Source of the DNA: Anaerolineales bacterium
GTDB taxonomy: Bacteria > Chloroflexota > Anaerolineae > 4572-78 > J111
NCBI GenBank assembly: GCA_015075185.1
Contig: JABTUW010000002.1
Location: 1,830,296 to 1,894,295 of the forward strand
Direction of reading: 5' to 3'
DNA: 64,000 nucleotides
The notes under the pieces were generated by a model. The model was not told the DNA's origin, made no database searches, and worked only from the letters and a program-made list of their open reading frames with translations. The position numbers and the translations under genes were made by a program. Positions 1 to 8,838 of this stretch are shown piece by piece (the stretch's first letter is position 1; every line of letters begins with the position of its first letter).

Positions 1-1
1 C

Positions 2-1252
2 CAGCCGGTGACTTATGTTCCGGAGGCTGAGCGGCGCACGTTTTTAGGCTATAAGCGGCCCAACGGCCGGGTAGGGACGCGCAACTACCTTGCTATCATT
101 TCGACGGTCAACTGCTCGGCCCATACCTGCCGTGAAATTGCTCGTTATTTCACCCCGGAGCGGCTGGCCGCTTATCCGAACGTGGATGGCGTTATCGCTT
201 TGACCCATCACTTTGGCTGCGCCACGCGGGTCGGTGGGTTGGATTATGTGCTGCTGCAGCGGACTCTGGCCGGAATGGCCCGCCATCCCAATGTCGGCGC
301 TTGTATCCTGGTCGGCCTGGGCTGCGAGACCAACCAGATTGCCGATTTGGTCGAAAAGTATGGTCTGGGCCAGAATGGGCATGGCGGCGGGACGCAATGG
401 CCGCCCAGCCTGATCATTCAAGACCTGGGCGGTATTCGCAAGACGGTCGAGGCCGGGATTGCCCAGGTTGAGGAGCTGCTGCCGGAGGCCAACATGGCCC
501 AGCGCAGCCCGCAGCCCCTCTCGGAATTGATGCTGGCCTTGCAGTGTGGCGGCAGCGACGGCTGGTCGGGTGTCACGGCTAACCCGGTGCTGGGCCTGGT
601 GGCGGATGAAGTCGTCCGGCAGGGCGGCACGGCGGTATTGGCCGAGACGCCGGAAATTTACGGGGCGGAACACCTGCTGACGCGCCGGGCCGTCAGCCCG
701 GAGGTGGGCCAGAAACTGGTGGCCAAAGTGCGCTGGTGGGAGACGCATGCCCAGAGGCTTGACCTGGAAATTGACAACAACCCCAGCCACGGCAACAAGG
801 TTGGTGGCCTGACCACGATTTATGAGAAATCGCTGGGCGCGGTAGCTAAAGGCGGCAGCACGCCGCTGGCGGGCGTTTATGATTATGCGGAGCCGGTGAC
901 CGCACGGGGTTTTACCTTTATGGACTCGCCGGGCTATGACCCGATTTCGGTGACCGGGCAGGTGGCGGGCGGCTGCAATCTGGCGCTGTTTACCACCGGG
1001 CGCGGCTCGGTGTTTGGCTTCAAGCCGGCGCCCAGTATTAAGATAGCGACCAATTCGGCCACCTTCGAGCGCATGGTAGAGGATATGGATCTGAATGCCG
1101 GGCGGGTGCTGGAAGACGCAACCCTGGACGAGGTGGCGGCGGAATTGCTGGAATTGGCCGTTGCCGTTGCCTCCGGCCAACCCTCCAAGAGCGAGGCTCA
1201 GGGTGTGGGTGAGGCGGAGTTCAGTCCGTGGAGTATAGGTGGAACGTTGTGA
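2..1252 (+). CDS. UxaA-family dehydratase (altronate/galactarate dehydratase), 5' partial
   Basis: This is the main domain of the altronate hydrolase/galactarate dehydratase family, which dehydrates sugar acids in hexuronate catabolism. Family hallmarks visible are GYKRPNGRVGTRNY near the start, HHFGCATR, and LQCGGSDGWSGVTANP in the middle, followed by the conserved AETPEIYGAEHLL stretch. A GTG at position 8 could be a start, but the frame is open to the window edge and begins in what is normally the linker after an N-terminal SAF domain. I therefore infer that the gene starts upstream and has lost its first part to the window boundary. The substrate (altronate, galactarate or a related acid) cannot be decided from sequence. 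The C-terminus is intact and a lipoprotein gene follows after 30 bases. Confidence 0.85.
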   Translation, partial: QPVTYVPEAERRTFLGYKRPNGRVGTRNYLAIISTVNCSAHTCREIARYFTPERLAAYPNVDGVIALTHHFGCATRVGGLDYVLLQRTLAGMARHPNVGACILVGLGCETNQIADLVEKYGLGQNGHGGGTQWPPSLIIQDLGGIRKTVEAGIAQVEELLPEANMAQRSPQPLSELMLALQCGGSDGWSGVTANPVLGLVADEVVRQGGTAVLAETPEIYGAEHLLTRRAVSPEVGQKLVAKVRWWETHAQRLDLEIDNNPSHGNKVGGLTTIYEKSLGAVAKGGSTPLAGVYDYAEPVTARGFTFMDSPGYDPISVTGQVAGGCNLALFTTGRGSVFGFKPAPSIKIATNSATFERMVEDMDLNAGRVLEDATLDEVAAELLELAVAVASGQPSKSEAQGVGEAEFSPWSIGGTL

Positions 1253-1282
1253 GATTAGTCAGACAGTTTTCGAGGAGAAGCC

Positions 1283-2305
1283 ATGAATAAGTTTTCCCTG
1301 GTCTTGTTGTTGGCCCTGTTGGTATTAGCTGGCTGCCAATTGAAACCTATGGTCCCGGCGCGAACCCAAATTGCCTTTATGACCGATCGTGACGGCAATT
1401 ATGAAGTCTATTTGATGGAGCGTGACGGCAGCCGGCCGGTCAATCTGACGCAAAATGAAAGCAACGACGGCGTGCCGGTCTGGTCGCCAGTAGCCAGGTC
1501 TTTGTCTTTCATCACCACCCGCGATGGTGAGAACCGCCTGTCTATCTACCGGATGGATCTTGACGGTAAAAACCAGACCAACTTGACCAAGGAATTGGCC
1601 GTGGACGGCGTGCCGCCTACCTGGTCGCCGACGGGGGAATGGCTGGCCTTTGGCGCGGGGGGAGAGGAGGATCCCGAAGTGTACGTGGTAGATGCAGCCG
1701 GCGAGAACGTGATTAACCTGACCAACAACCCGGCGGTGGACAACTTTAGCACCTGGTCGCCGGATGGGCAGACAATATTGTTCAGTTCAGATCGAGATGG
1801 CGTGGTCAACATCTATGCTATCGGCGTTCAAGGGGGCGAGGCCAGGGCGCTGACCGGGCCGGACACTGCCAGCGGCCGGCCCAGTTGGTCGCCGGATGGC
1901 AGCAAAATCACCTTTATGACCGACCGAGATGCGGGTGATGTCGAGATTTACATGATGGACCCAGACGGAGGGAACGTGTCCCGTCTGACCAACCAGCCGG
2001 GTTTTGACGGTTTTCCGGTCTGGTCGCCGGATGGGCAAAAGATTGCCTTTGTATCGGCCCGCGACGGCAACGCCGAGATTTACGTCATGAACGCAGATGG
2101 CAGCGGCCAGGTTAATTTAACCAACAGCCCCAGCCAGGAATCGGTTCAGGGAGATCTGGCCTGGTCGCCCGACGGAAACCAAATTCTGTTTCAATCCGAT
2201 TTTGACGGCAATATGGATGTGTTTGTGATGAACGCCGACGGCAGCAACCCGAAAAATTTGACCAACCACCCGGCCCTGGATGTGGCCTCGGTGTGGGTGC
2301 GGTGA
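1283..2305 (+). CDS. TolB-like beta-propeller lipoprotein (PD40 repeats)
   Basis: The protein has 340 residues. It starts with a short lysine-containing signal peptide ending in a lipobox (LVLAGC, Cys18), so it is predicted to be a lipid-anchored exported protein. The remainder is built from about six WD40-like PD40 repeats, each with a WSPDG-type turn followed by I.F.SDRDG and IY.MN.DG.N..NLT, as in the propeller of TolB. Such proteins are probably binding scaffolds at the cell surface; no catalytic residues are visible. It lacks the N-terminal domain of true TolB and there is no tol/pal context, so a Tol-Pal role is not claimed. A ribosome binding site (GAGGAG) precedes the ATG. It ends two bases before the stop of the convergent gyrase-domain gene. 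Confidence 0.85.
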   Translation: MNKFSLVLLLALLVLAGCQLKPMVPARTQIAFMTDRDGNYEVYLMERDGSRPVNLTQNESNDGVPVWSPVARSLSFITTRDGENRLSIYRMDLDGKNQTNLTKELAVDGVPPTWSPTGEWLAFGAGGEEDPEVYVVDAAGENVINLTNNPAVDNFSTWSPDGQTILFSSDRDGVVNIYAIGVQGGEARALTGPDTASGRPSWSPDGSKITFMTDRDAGDVEIYMMDPDGGNVSRLTNQPGFDGFPVWSPDGQKIAFVSARDGNAEIYVMNADGSGQVNLTNSPSQESVQGDLAWSPDGNQILFQSDFDGNMDVFVMNADGSNPKNLTNHPALDVASVWVR

Positions 2306-2306
2306 G

Positions 2307-3356
2307 TTAGCTGGGGACCGGCATCTGGCCCACCGTCAGCGCCACAGTTTCATCGGCGCGGAGGGCCATGCAGTTGACTCCCTGGACGACTCCTTCTTTG
2401 GCCGGAACCTCCCCGGCCTGAAAGCGGATCATTTTCCCCAGGCGTGAGATAATAAAAAGATCATCATTTGCGGCGGCGGTGACGGCTCCAACCAGTTTGT
2501 CGGTTTTCAGAGCGACCTTGCCGCCTGCGCCGGGCGCTTTGTTGGCCGCAAAACCGGTCAGCAAGCGCAGCGCGCCCTTGCCGTCATCGCCAAGCAAAAA
2601 GACGCTGCTGTCTTCCTGCACCGGGGCAACGGCAACCACGGTATCATCCCGGTCCAGGCGGATGCCCAGGCAGCCGCTGTGGGGCACGCGCTGCTCGGCA
2701 AAGCGGATGGCTTTGCCCTGGGCCGTGGCAATAAACAGGTCGGCCTCGCCGGGAGTCCAGCAGGCCGCTGCCGGCGCGCCGAGTTCTTGTACCTCAAATA
2801 GAAGCGTGCCGGGGCGCAGGTTGTCGCCCAGGTAATGGTGGCGCAAGCGGCGAACGTGGCCGCGCTCGGTGACAAGGGCGACATAGCCGCTCGCTTGGCC
2901 GGGTAAAACAATAGCCAGGCGCTCGTCGGGGCGGAAGGGCAGCCGCTCTGTCAGCAGTTGGCCCCGGCTGCGCACCGGCGACTCGGGCAGGTTGTTGACC
3001 GGAACGCGGAAGGCGCGGGCGTGAGTGGTGATGAGTAATAGGCTCTGGCTTTCGTCGGCAATGGTCAAGAAGGCGGGCGGGTCGTTTTCCGGCGTTTCCA
3101 GGTCAAATATACCCATCCCGCCCCGGCGCTGGCGAAAGTAAAGGTGGCGCGGCGTCCGCTTGGCCAGGCCGCCGGCGCTGATGGTAATGAGGTTGAGGGT
3201 GGTCGGCGGCTCGCTCGGTTCGAGGGGCGCTGTGGCTACAGCTCGTTCACTCGCGGTCTCCTCGCCGTGCAGACGTTCCAGTTCAGCCTCCAAAGCTTCG
3301 ATATAAGCGCGCACCTGCGAATCTACCTGGCTCAGGTCGGGGCGTTCAAGGTTCAT
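2307..3356 (-). CDS. Stand-alone DNA gyrase subunit A C-terminal beta-pinwheel protein
   Basis: This 349-residue protein resembles only the C-terminal DNA-wrapping domain of GyrA/ParC, without the breakage-reunion domain. Residues about 1-35 form a charged helix (VDSQVRAYIEALEAELERL) that may oligomerise, followed by a Pro/Ala linker. From about residue 55 there are repeated four-stranded blades of the type LFIATAQGKAIRF, YVALVTERGHVRRL and LFIISRLGKMIRF. Residues 76-82 read QRRGGMG, one change from the GyrA-box (QRRGGKG), the element GyrA needs to wrap DNA. Free pinwheel proteins are known as database annotations, but their role is unclear; DNA binding or topology sensing is an inference. 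No gyrA or gyrB lies nearby. Confidence 0.8.
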   Translation of the reverse strand: MNLERPDLSQVDSQVRAYIEALEAELERLHGEETASERAVATAPLEPSEPPTTLNLITISAGGLAKRTPRHLYFRQRRGGMGIFDLETPENDPPAFLTIADESQSLLLITTHARAFRVPVNNLPESPVRSRGQLLTERLPFRPDERLAIVLPGQASGYVALVTERGHVRRLRHHYLGDNLRPGTLLFEVQELGAPAAACWTPGEADLFIATAQGKAIRFAEQRVPHSGCLGIRLDRDDTVVAVAPVQEDSSVFLLGDDGKGALRLLTGFAANKAPGAGGKVALKTDKLVGAVTAAANDDLFIISRLGKMIRFQAGEVPAKEGVVQGVNCMALRADETVALTVGQMPVPS

Positions 3357-3420
3357 TGGTTCATTTCCCCCAATTCCAAAAGGTATAGTTGTAACTCATT
3401 CAGGGTGTTATTTCGACCAA

Positions 3421-3450
3421 CTCCCGCTGTCGTTCGGAGTGACGGGGGAG
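3421..3450. repeat. Imperfect inverted repeat near 3.4 kb
   Basis: CTCCCGCTGTC and GTGACGGGGGAG flank GTTCGGA in the 145-base gap between two minus-strand genes. No gene is seen in that gap. Confidence 0.4.
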
Positions 3451-3501
3451 CCAGCAGAAGTATATCCATAGCCCCCGATTGCGTCAAAAGGTCCTTTGGC
3501 T

Positions 3502-5745
3502 TCAATGAAGCGGAATGCTCAAAGCATCATCGGCCAGGCGGTTGCCCCGGGTGTCAAAGGCGGGAAGTCGCTGGCCAGTCGCGGGGTTGTACAGGCCAAT
3601 GGCCAGGTGATCCGTTTGAGCCAAATTATCCTCAGGAAAGTAACGAATATCCTGGATGATTTCGCCGGGCTGCCAGGCGGTGGTGGGATAATGGCCGCTC
3701 ACGGGAGGGCTGTCGGCCTGGCTGCGGACAAACCCATCGGCGGCGCGGAAGTGGACGAAGACGGTGTAATCGGCGGGAAGGGGGGAAGTGGAGCGCCAGT
3801 AGAGGGCGAGGCGGGGAGTAGAAGATGGAAGATAGAGGATAGAAGATAGTGGTTGGTTGAAAGTGGAAAGTTGAAGGTCAGGGGAAGACATTTCGTAGGC
3901 TAAAAGTTGGATGGTTTGATCCTGTCCGAAGGTGGCGATGGGGGTGGTGAAGCGAGCTGCATCGGCTGGAAGAACCTGATAGAGATAATCACCTTCGAAC
4001 TGAGCTATAGGGAGTAGCGCCGGATCGCGTTCGGCTTGCCAGCGGCCGGTGGTTTCCCAGCGGGCACGGTCAAATGGGGCTTCGCCGGGGTGGACGAGGA
4101 GGAAGAGGGGAGGGGAGGGGAGGGTTGGAGAGATGGAGGAAGAGATTAGGTTTTGGAGGGCGGTGACTGCGGTGGGGTTGGGGAAGTCGGCGAGGGCCTG
4201 GGCTAATTGGGGTTGGCGGAAGGGAGTATAGCCGGAGTAGCCGTTGACGAGCCGCCACCAGCCCAGGGTGCTGGCGTAGAGACGCTTGACTTCGGGGTAT
4301 TCGGGGGCAGGGGCGCTGTGCAGCGGGAGTTCGATCAGGGCGATAGGGCCGGGCTGCTCGGCCAGCCAGTGGTAAGCCGGGTTCAAGGTGTTTCGATTTT
4401 CGACGGGGGCAAGGGGGAGGGGGACGGAGAGGGTTTCGAGGAGGAGGAGGGTGCAGGTGAGGATAAAGAGGATAGATTTAAAATAAAGCGTGGGGCGTGG
4501 GGCGTGGGGCGTGATAAGGGAATAACCGAAGGCGGCCAGGCCGGCCAGGGCGAATAGAGCCGGGATGATCCAACGGGGCGGGACACGGATGACGGCACTG
4601 GCGGGAATGAGTTGGGCCAGGGCAGCGTAGGGAGTGGCAAAGGTGAGAGTCAAGGCGATGAGGAGGATGGCGAGGAAGGCGTAGAGCGTAGAGCGTAGAG
4701 CGTGGGGCGTGGAGCGTAAATCGTAAATCGTAAATTTTAGGAGGGCAATGAGGGCCAACAACGGAGCCGTGAGGCCAATAAAGAGGGTATTTTCCTCAGT
4801 GAAGCCGGGGCGGGTGCGGAAGGACTCGGTCAGGGGGCCGAAGAGGCGATTGAAGGGAGCCACAGCGAGAAAATCGGTGGGGGCGGCGGCGAGAGAGCGC
4901 GCCAGCGACAGCGGGCGAGCGGTGCGCAGGTCGTCCAGCAGAGAGAGGTAGGGCCAGGCGAAGGGGAGAATGAGAAAGAAAGAGATTAGAAATAAGAGGC
5001 TAAAGTGAAAGAAGTTGGTCCGGGTGAGCCGGTGAGTGAAGAGGGCGGTTAGCAGAAAAATACCGAGAATAAGGAAAGTGTACAGGGCCAGATACCAGGA
5101 GGCCAGCAGTTGCAGGAGCAGAAAAATGGTTGAAGCAAGGAGTAGAGACGCGAGGCGGGGAGTAGGGAGTAGGGAGTGGGGAGGTTTTTTCTGATCGAAT
5201 AATTTGTCAATGAGTAATAGGACGAACGGTAGCCACTGGAAGGTGAGCAATTGCAGGTGGGCGATGGCGGCAAAGCGGTAAGGGGCGAAAGCAAAAATCA
5301 GGCCGGCGATAAAGGCGGCGCTGCGCTGGCGGGTCAAGCGCAGGGCAAGCAGAAACATGCCAAAAGCGGCCAGAGGAAAAGTAAGCAGCAGGCTGAGGTT
5401 ATAGGCAGCAATTGGCTCGGCGGAAATCAATTGGAGGGGCAGAGCCAGCAAGGCTGTGCTAAAGAGGTGTTCCGAGTAGGCCAGCGTGTTGGGCAGGGGG
5501 TAAAAGATGTTGGCATTGAACAGGTTGAGGGGGTCGGTGAGCAGGGCATGGCTGTCCCAGGCCAGAATCCAGGTGTTGAGCAGCGGGTCGCCGATGTCGT
5601 TGGGTACGGCAGTGGTCAGGTTGAAGAGTAAGGGATGAGTCAAGACAAGGGTGCAGAGCGTGTAGACGGTGAGGACGGTCAAGTTGATCCATGGGTGACG
5701 ATTAACTATCGTGCCCTTTACCCCTGATGTTTGCTGCCGGGTCAT
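3502..5745 (-). CDS. Polytopic membrane protein, GT-C-like glycosyltransferase type
   Basis: The protein has 747 residues with roughly ten or more hydrophobic segments in the first 460, then a soluble C-terminal part. The first extracytoplasmic loop holds NDIGDPLLNTW, placing an acidic residue where GT-C glycosyltransferases keep the catalytic Asp; transfer of sugars from polyprenyl-phosphate donors outside the membrane is inferred from this. The last about 110 residues form a predicted beta-sandwich (YTVFVHFRAADGF ... HYPTTAWQPGEII ... LAIGLYNPATGQRLPAFD) shared with three other proteins in the window. Its ATG overlaps the upstream gene's stop by four bases, indicating translational coupling. 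Several stretches derive from 7-bp repeats, which adds low-complexity peptide. The acceptor is unknown. Confidence 0.7.
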   Translation of the reverse strand: MTRQQTSGVKGTIVNRHPWINLTVLTVYTLCTLVLTHPLLFNLTTAVPNDIGDPLLNTWILAWDSHALLTDPLNLFNANIFYPLPNTLAYSEHLFSTALLALPLQLISAEPIAAYNLSLLLTFPLAAFGMFLLALRLTRQRSAAFIAGLIFAFAPYRFAAIAHLQLLTFQWLPFVLLLIDKLFDQKKPPHSLLPTPRLASLLLASTIFLLLQLLASWYLALYTFLILGIFLLTALFTHRLTRTNFFHFSLLFLISFFLILPFAWPYLSLLDDLRTARPLSLARSLAAAPTDFLAVAPFNRLFGPLTESFRTRPGFTEENTLFIGLTAPLLALIALLKFTIYDLRSTPHALRSTLYAFLAILLIALTLTFATPYAALAQLIPASAVIRVPPRWIIPALFALAGLAAFGYSLITPHAPRPTLYFKSILFILTCTLLLLETLSVPLPLAPVENRNTLNPAYHWLAEQPGPIALIELPLHSAPAPEYPEVKRLYASTLGWWRLVNGYSGYTPFRQPQLAQALADFPNPTAVTALQNLISSSISPTLPSPPLFLLVHPGEAPFDRARWETTGRWQAERDPALLPIAQFEGDYLYQVLPADAARFTTPIATFGQDQTIQLLAYEMSSPDLQLSTFNQPLSSILYLPSSTPRLALYWRSTSPLPADYTVFVHFRAADGFVRSQADSPPVSGHYPTTAWQPGEIIQDIRYFPEDNLAQTDHLAIGLYNPATGQRLPAFDTRGNRLADDALSIPLH
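3818..3852. repeat. 7-bp tandem repeats (ATAGAAG type)
   Basis: Five heptads GTAGAAG, ATGGAAG, ATAGAGG, ATAGAAG, ATAGTGG lie inside the 747-residue membrane protein gene. Confidence 0.8.
4490..4513. repeat. 7-bp tandem repeats (GTGGGGC)
   Basis: Three perfect GTGGGGC heptads lie inside the 747-residue membrane protein gene. Confidence 0.85.
4681..4736. repeat. 7-bp tandem repeats (GTAGAGC to GTAAATC)
   Basis: Eight heptads run GTAGAGC x3, GTGGGGC, GTGGAGC, GTAAATC x2, GTAAATT inside the 747-residue membrane protein gene. Confidence 0.9.
5159..5184. repeat. 7-bp tandem repeats (GGAGTAG)
   Basis: GGAGTAG x2, GGAGTGG and a partial copy lie inside the 747-residue membrane protein gene. Confidence 0.8.
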
Positions 5746-8741
5746 GGCTTCACCCGCAGGACAAAGCTGTTATCGGGCAGGGGCTGACCGGCAGCATCGA
5801 AGGCGGGGAGGCGTTCTCCGCTGACAGGATTGTAAACACCAACGGCAACGGCGGCGAGATCAGCCGGGTTAGGCAGCAGGGGGGTCAGGGGACGTTGGTC
5901 GGTGATGATTTGGCCCGGCTGCCAGTTAGGCAGCGGATAGAGGCCGGCATAAGGCACGCCGTCTGCCTGGGCGAGCAGGTTGCCGCCGCTATCCAGCAAG
6001 TGGATAAAAATGGTATCATTTTGCTCAAGCGGCTGGCCGGTTTGCCAAAATAACACCAGGGCCTGCTCACTGGAAGAGGGATAGGCGGCCTGCCAAAGGG
6101 TAATGTGCGGGCCAAAATGGGCCGCCGGTTGGGAGGGCAAAGCCGGTTGTGGTGGGGTCAACCAGATTGAGCCGAGGGTAAAGGTGGTGGCTTCACCGGC
6201 AGGCAGGACGGCCAGGCGCTCGTTGCTCTGGCGATGATATAGACCTGCCTTAACCTCGTAGCGAATCGGGGGGAGGTCGGGGGGAATTTCCAGGCGAAGC
6301 GGGTTGCGCAGGTACAGGCCGGGCGGCCAGTTGCGGGTCGGAATATTTTCCGGGTGGAGTTCGTCCACCGTGGCGAACGTCTGGCCGTTGGGGGCATCGA
6401 GATGTAGGAAGACAGAATAGTTGGTATCGAGTTCACGGAGGCTGCGCCAATATAAAACTGCTGTTAACGCATTGTTATCGTCACCAAGAATTGGCAAAGC
6501 TTGGGGCAGATTGTTCGCCCCGACTAGGCGCAGCAGCGGCGTCCGGCCTGCAGGGAGGCCAAAATCAACCTGCAAGATTTGGTCGGCGGATTGGGGCTGG
6601 TCAGGGTTAGAGCGGAGCGTAAAGAACGGGGCCAGCGGACGAGAGACGAGGTAAGCTGTGACCAGCAGAGCCGAGGTGACAGCGAAAAACCGGCCGGTCA
6701 GCAGAGCCTGAGAGGGTGAAATCTGACCAGGAACTGGAGATTTAATTCGCTGGCTCGCCAACTCGCCGAAGCGCTTCTTAAGGGCAAAACCAGCGATAAT
6801 GACCAGGATTACAAACGCGCCAAGCGTTAGCATTCGCCCCAGAGTGCGCAGGGGCGTGGACTCCAGTCTCAAGGTCAGGGTGTGCTGGCCGGTGGGAATA
6901 GGGATTTGGATTAGGCCGGTTGGCTCAGTAACCGTAAAAGCAACCGGCCGATCATCCAGGTAAAGCTGCCAGCCGGGCCAGTAAAGGGTGCGGATTGTGG
7001 CGACAAACTCCTGGGGGGTACGAATACGAAAGGTGTCGGACTCGGCGCGGTGTGAGATGGTTTCGACGGTGGCGCCGGAAGGCAGAGTTGCCGGGTCTAT
7101 CTTTTGGGGAGGGCGGCCGGCGGCATAATCAGGCCAGAGGGCGTCGGGCCGGGGATGCTGCCGGGCGCTGCGGGGTAAAAATTCGCCGGTGCTGGTCGTA
7201 CCAATCGCGCCGGAGGTCACTTCGTAGGCAAAGGCATCGGCCGGGCCGGGTGTGCCCCAGACGATGAATTGGGTGGGGTAAAGGTAGTAGACATTCAGGG
7301 CAATGGCGGTAAAGATGAAGAACAGAAGATAGAAAGTAGACGATGGAAGATTGAATTTAGACTTTAATTTAGAGTGATAGAAGTCAGGGTTGGGAGGATT
7401 GGCTTCAGGTTTGAAAATCGTAAATCGTAAATCGTAAATCGAAAATGGTAGGGCCGCCAGGAGACTCGCGCAGAAGATAGCCGGGCCGAGCATGCGCCAC
7501 GGAAATTCGGCCAGTTCCAAAAGCGGAACCGCTTCCCAAACTAGTTGAGAGTAGGGCAGAGCCAGGAACGCGTAGAGCAACAGGAAGAAGGCAAAGAAGA
7601 GAGCATGAGCCAAGGCAGGAAGATGGAAGATAAAAGATAGAGGGTAGAAGATGGAAGATAGCAGATAGAAGATAGAGGATAGAGGATGATGAGTTGGTTT
7701 ATCCTGGGGCTGATTCGCTAGCCTGCTGCCTCGTTGCTTGTTCAGTTTGATACTGATGAAAAGTAAAGTAACTAAACCAATCCCGGCTCCGATAATTTGG
7801 GGCAGTCCCAGGCTGAGGGGAAATTCGGGGTTGATGGCGGCGAGGTCAAGGGGGAGAGGCGGGGAGAAGAATTCCGGCAGGGAGATGAAATTGGCGCGAA
7901 AATCAAAAAAGCCGCGGGTGATGCCTTCCAACTGAATTTCGTGCCGCTCGCCAAATGCGGGCAGCCAGAAGATGGCGGCCAGCCCCAAGCCCAGGAGGCC
8001 AGCGGCCAGAATAGCAAAAAATGGGCGTATGAAACGTGAAGTATAAGGGCTGTCAGCCGCTTCTTCGCTTCCTCGCCTCTTCGCTCCACTGGAAGTGGTC
8101 AGGATCAGCAGAAACAGCAGGTAGGCCGCCAGCAGCGGGGCGAAGAGCATGAAACTGATGTTGTGGCTAAAGAGCAGGCCGGCCAGGGAAAAGGCCGCAG
8201 CAACCAAATAACCTGGTTGGCCGGTAGTAACAAGACCGTGGCAGGCCCATAAGATGAGCGGATAAAAAGCCAGGCCGGTGAATTGGCCGTAATTGCCCTG
8301 AATATAAGCCTCGCGGAGACGATAGGGCGCATAGACATACAGCGCGGCAGCCAGTAAAGCCGGGCCAGGACCAAATATGCGGCGAGCCAGCAGAAACATG
8401 CCGGCACTGTACAGCAGAAAATCAAAAACGAGGACAGCTTTCATGGCCTCGTCCAGGGGCAGGCCAAGTAAGTGGAAAAGTTGGGTTAGCTGGTAGAGAG
8501 CCGGGGGAGCGTAACTAAAAATAGGCATACCGTGACCAAAAGCCAAATCTGCTCCCCAGCGCGGATAGAAATTACTTTCCTGCCAGGCCTGATTTAACTC
8601 CACCTGGCGCATCAAATGAGCCGGACCGTCGGCTGTATTCGGCAGGCCGGGGTGGGTTAATAAGGGCAAAACAGCAAATAATGGTAGGACCAAAGCGAGC
8701 AGCAGGCCGTAGTCTAACTTTGGCCAAAGTTGAGATCTCAA
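5742..8741 (-). CDS. Large membrane protein, PTPS-related/GT-C-like type, with two C-terminal beta-sandwich modules
   Basis: This 999-residue protein has about a dozen membrane segments in the first two thirds. The first loop has NTADGPAHLMRQVELNQAW and the following YPRWGADLAFGHGMPIF, typical of the bacterial membrane family annotated as 6-pyruvoyl-tetrahydropterin-synthase-related; that label is historical and does not imply pterin chemistry. A YfhO-like extracytoplasmic domain (TLYWPGWQLYLDDRPV) follows the core. Two copies of the beta-sandwich module found in its neighbours lie at about residues 768-860 and 895-995. A run of ten 7-bp repeats at 7621-7690 encodes a 7-residue periodic hydrophobic stretch (SSIFYLLSSIFYPL). 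It probably forms an operon with the downstream gene. The role in surface glycan assembly is inferred. Confidence 0.72.
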   Translation of the reverse strand: MRSQLWPKLDYGLLLALVLPLFAVLPLLTHPGLPNTADGPAHLMRQVELNQAWQESNFYPRWGADLAFGHGMPIFSYAPPALYQLTQLFHLLGLPLDEAMKAVLVFDFLLYSAGMFLLARRIFGPGPALLAAALYVYAPYRLREAYIQGNYGQFTGLAFYPLILWACHGLVTTGQPGYLVAAAFSLAGLLFSHNISFMLFAPLLAAYLLFLLILTTSSGAKRRGSEEAADSPYTSRFIRPFFAILAAGLLGLGLAAIFWLPAFGERHEIQLEGITRGFFDFRANFISLPEFFSPPLPLDLAAINPEFPLSLGLPQIIGAGIGLVTLLFISIKLNKQRGSRLANQPQDKPTHHPLSSIFYLLSSIFYPLSFIFHLPALAHALFFAFFLLLYAFLALPYSQLVWEAVPLLELAEFPWRMLGPAIFCASLLAALPFSIYDLRFTIFKPEANPPNPDFYHSKLKSKFNLPSSTFYLLFFIFTAIALNVYYLYPTQFIVWGTPGPADAFAYEVTSGAIGTTSTGEFLPRSARQHPRPDALWPDYAAGRPPQKIDPATLPSGATVETISHRAESDTFRIRTPQEFVATIRTLYWPGWQLYLDDRPVAFTVTEPTGLIQIPIPTGQHTLTLRLESTPLRTLGRMLTLGAFVILVIIAGFALKKRFGELASQRIKSPVPGQISPSQALLTGRFFAVTSALLVTAYLVSRPLAPFFTLRSNPDQPQSADQILQVDFGLPAGRTPLLRLVGANNLPQALPILGDDNNALTAVLYWRSLRELDTNYSVFLHLDAPNGQTFATVDELHPENIPTRNWPPGLYLRNPLRLEIPPDLPPIRYEVKAGLYHRQSNERLAVLPAGEATTFTLGSIWLTPPQPALPSQPAAHFGPHITLWQAAYPSSSEQALVLFWQTGQPLEQNDTIFIHLLDSGGNLLAQADGVPYAGLYPLPNWQPGQIITDQRPLTPLLPNPADLAAVAVGVYNPVSGERLPAFDAAGQPLPDNSFVLRVKP
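7415..7449. repeat. 7-bp tandem repeats (AAATCGT)
   Basis: Three AAATCGT units and two variants lie inside the 999-residue membrane protein gene. Confidence 0.88.
7621..7690. repeat. 7-bp tandem repeats, ten units (AGATAGA)
   Basis: Ten heptads of the AGATAGA/GGATAGA type lie inside the 999-residue membrane protein gene and encode SSIFYLLSSIFYPL-like periodic peptide. Confidence 0.9.
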
Positions 8742-8838
8742 GGTTCGGTATCCAGGCTTTTCGCCGGGATTAGGAGATTAGGAGATTTTTAAATTTATTC
8801 TCAAATTCTCTAACCCAGGCGGGCTTATCAAAATTCGA

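Noticed and set aside
44..1180. Minus-strand open frame (378 codons) opposite the UxaA-family gene
   Set aside because: It is a high-GC shadow of a well-matched gene, with Arg/Pro/Gln-rich, unstructured composition.
3144..3659. Plus-strand open frame across 3.1-3.7 kb
   Set aside because: It overlaps two minus-strand genes and encodes no domain.
3818..7690. CRISPR array
   Set aside because: The repeats are 7 bases long, drift in sequence and have no spacers; no cas genes are present.
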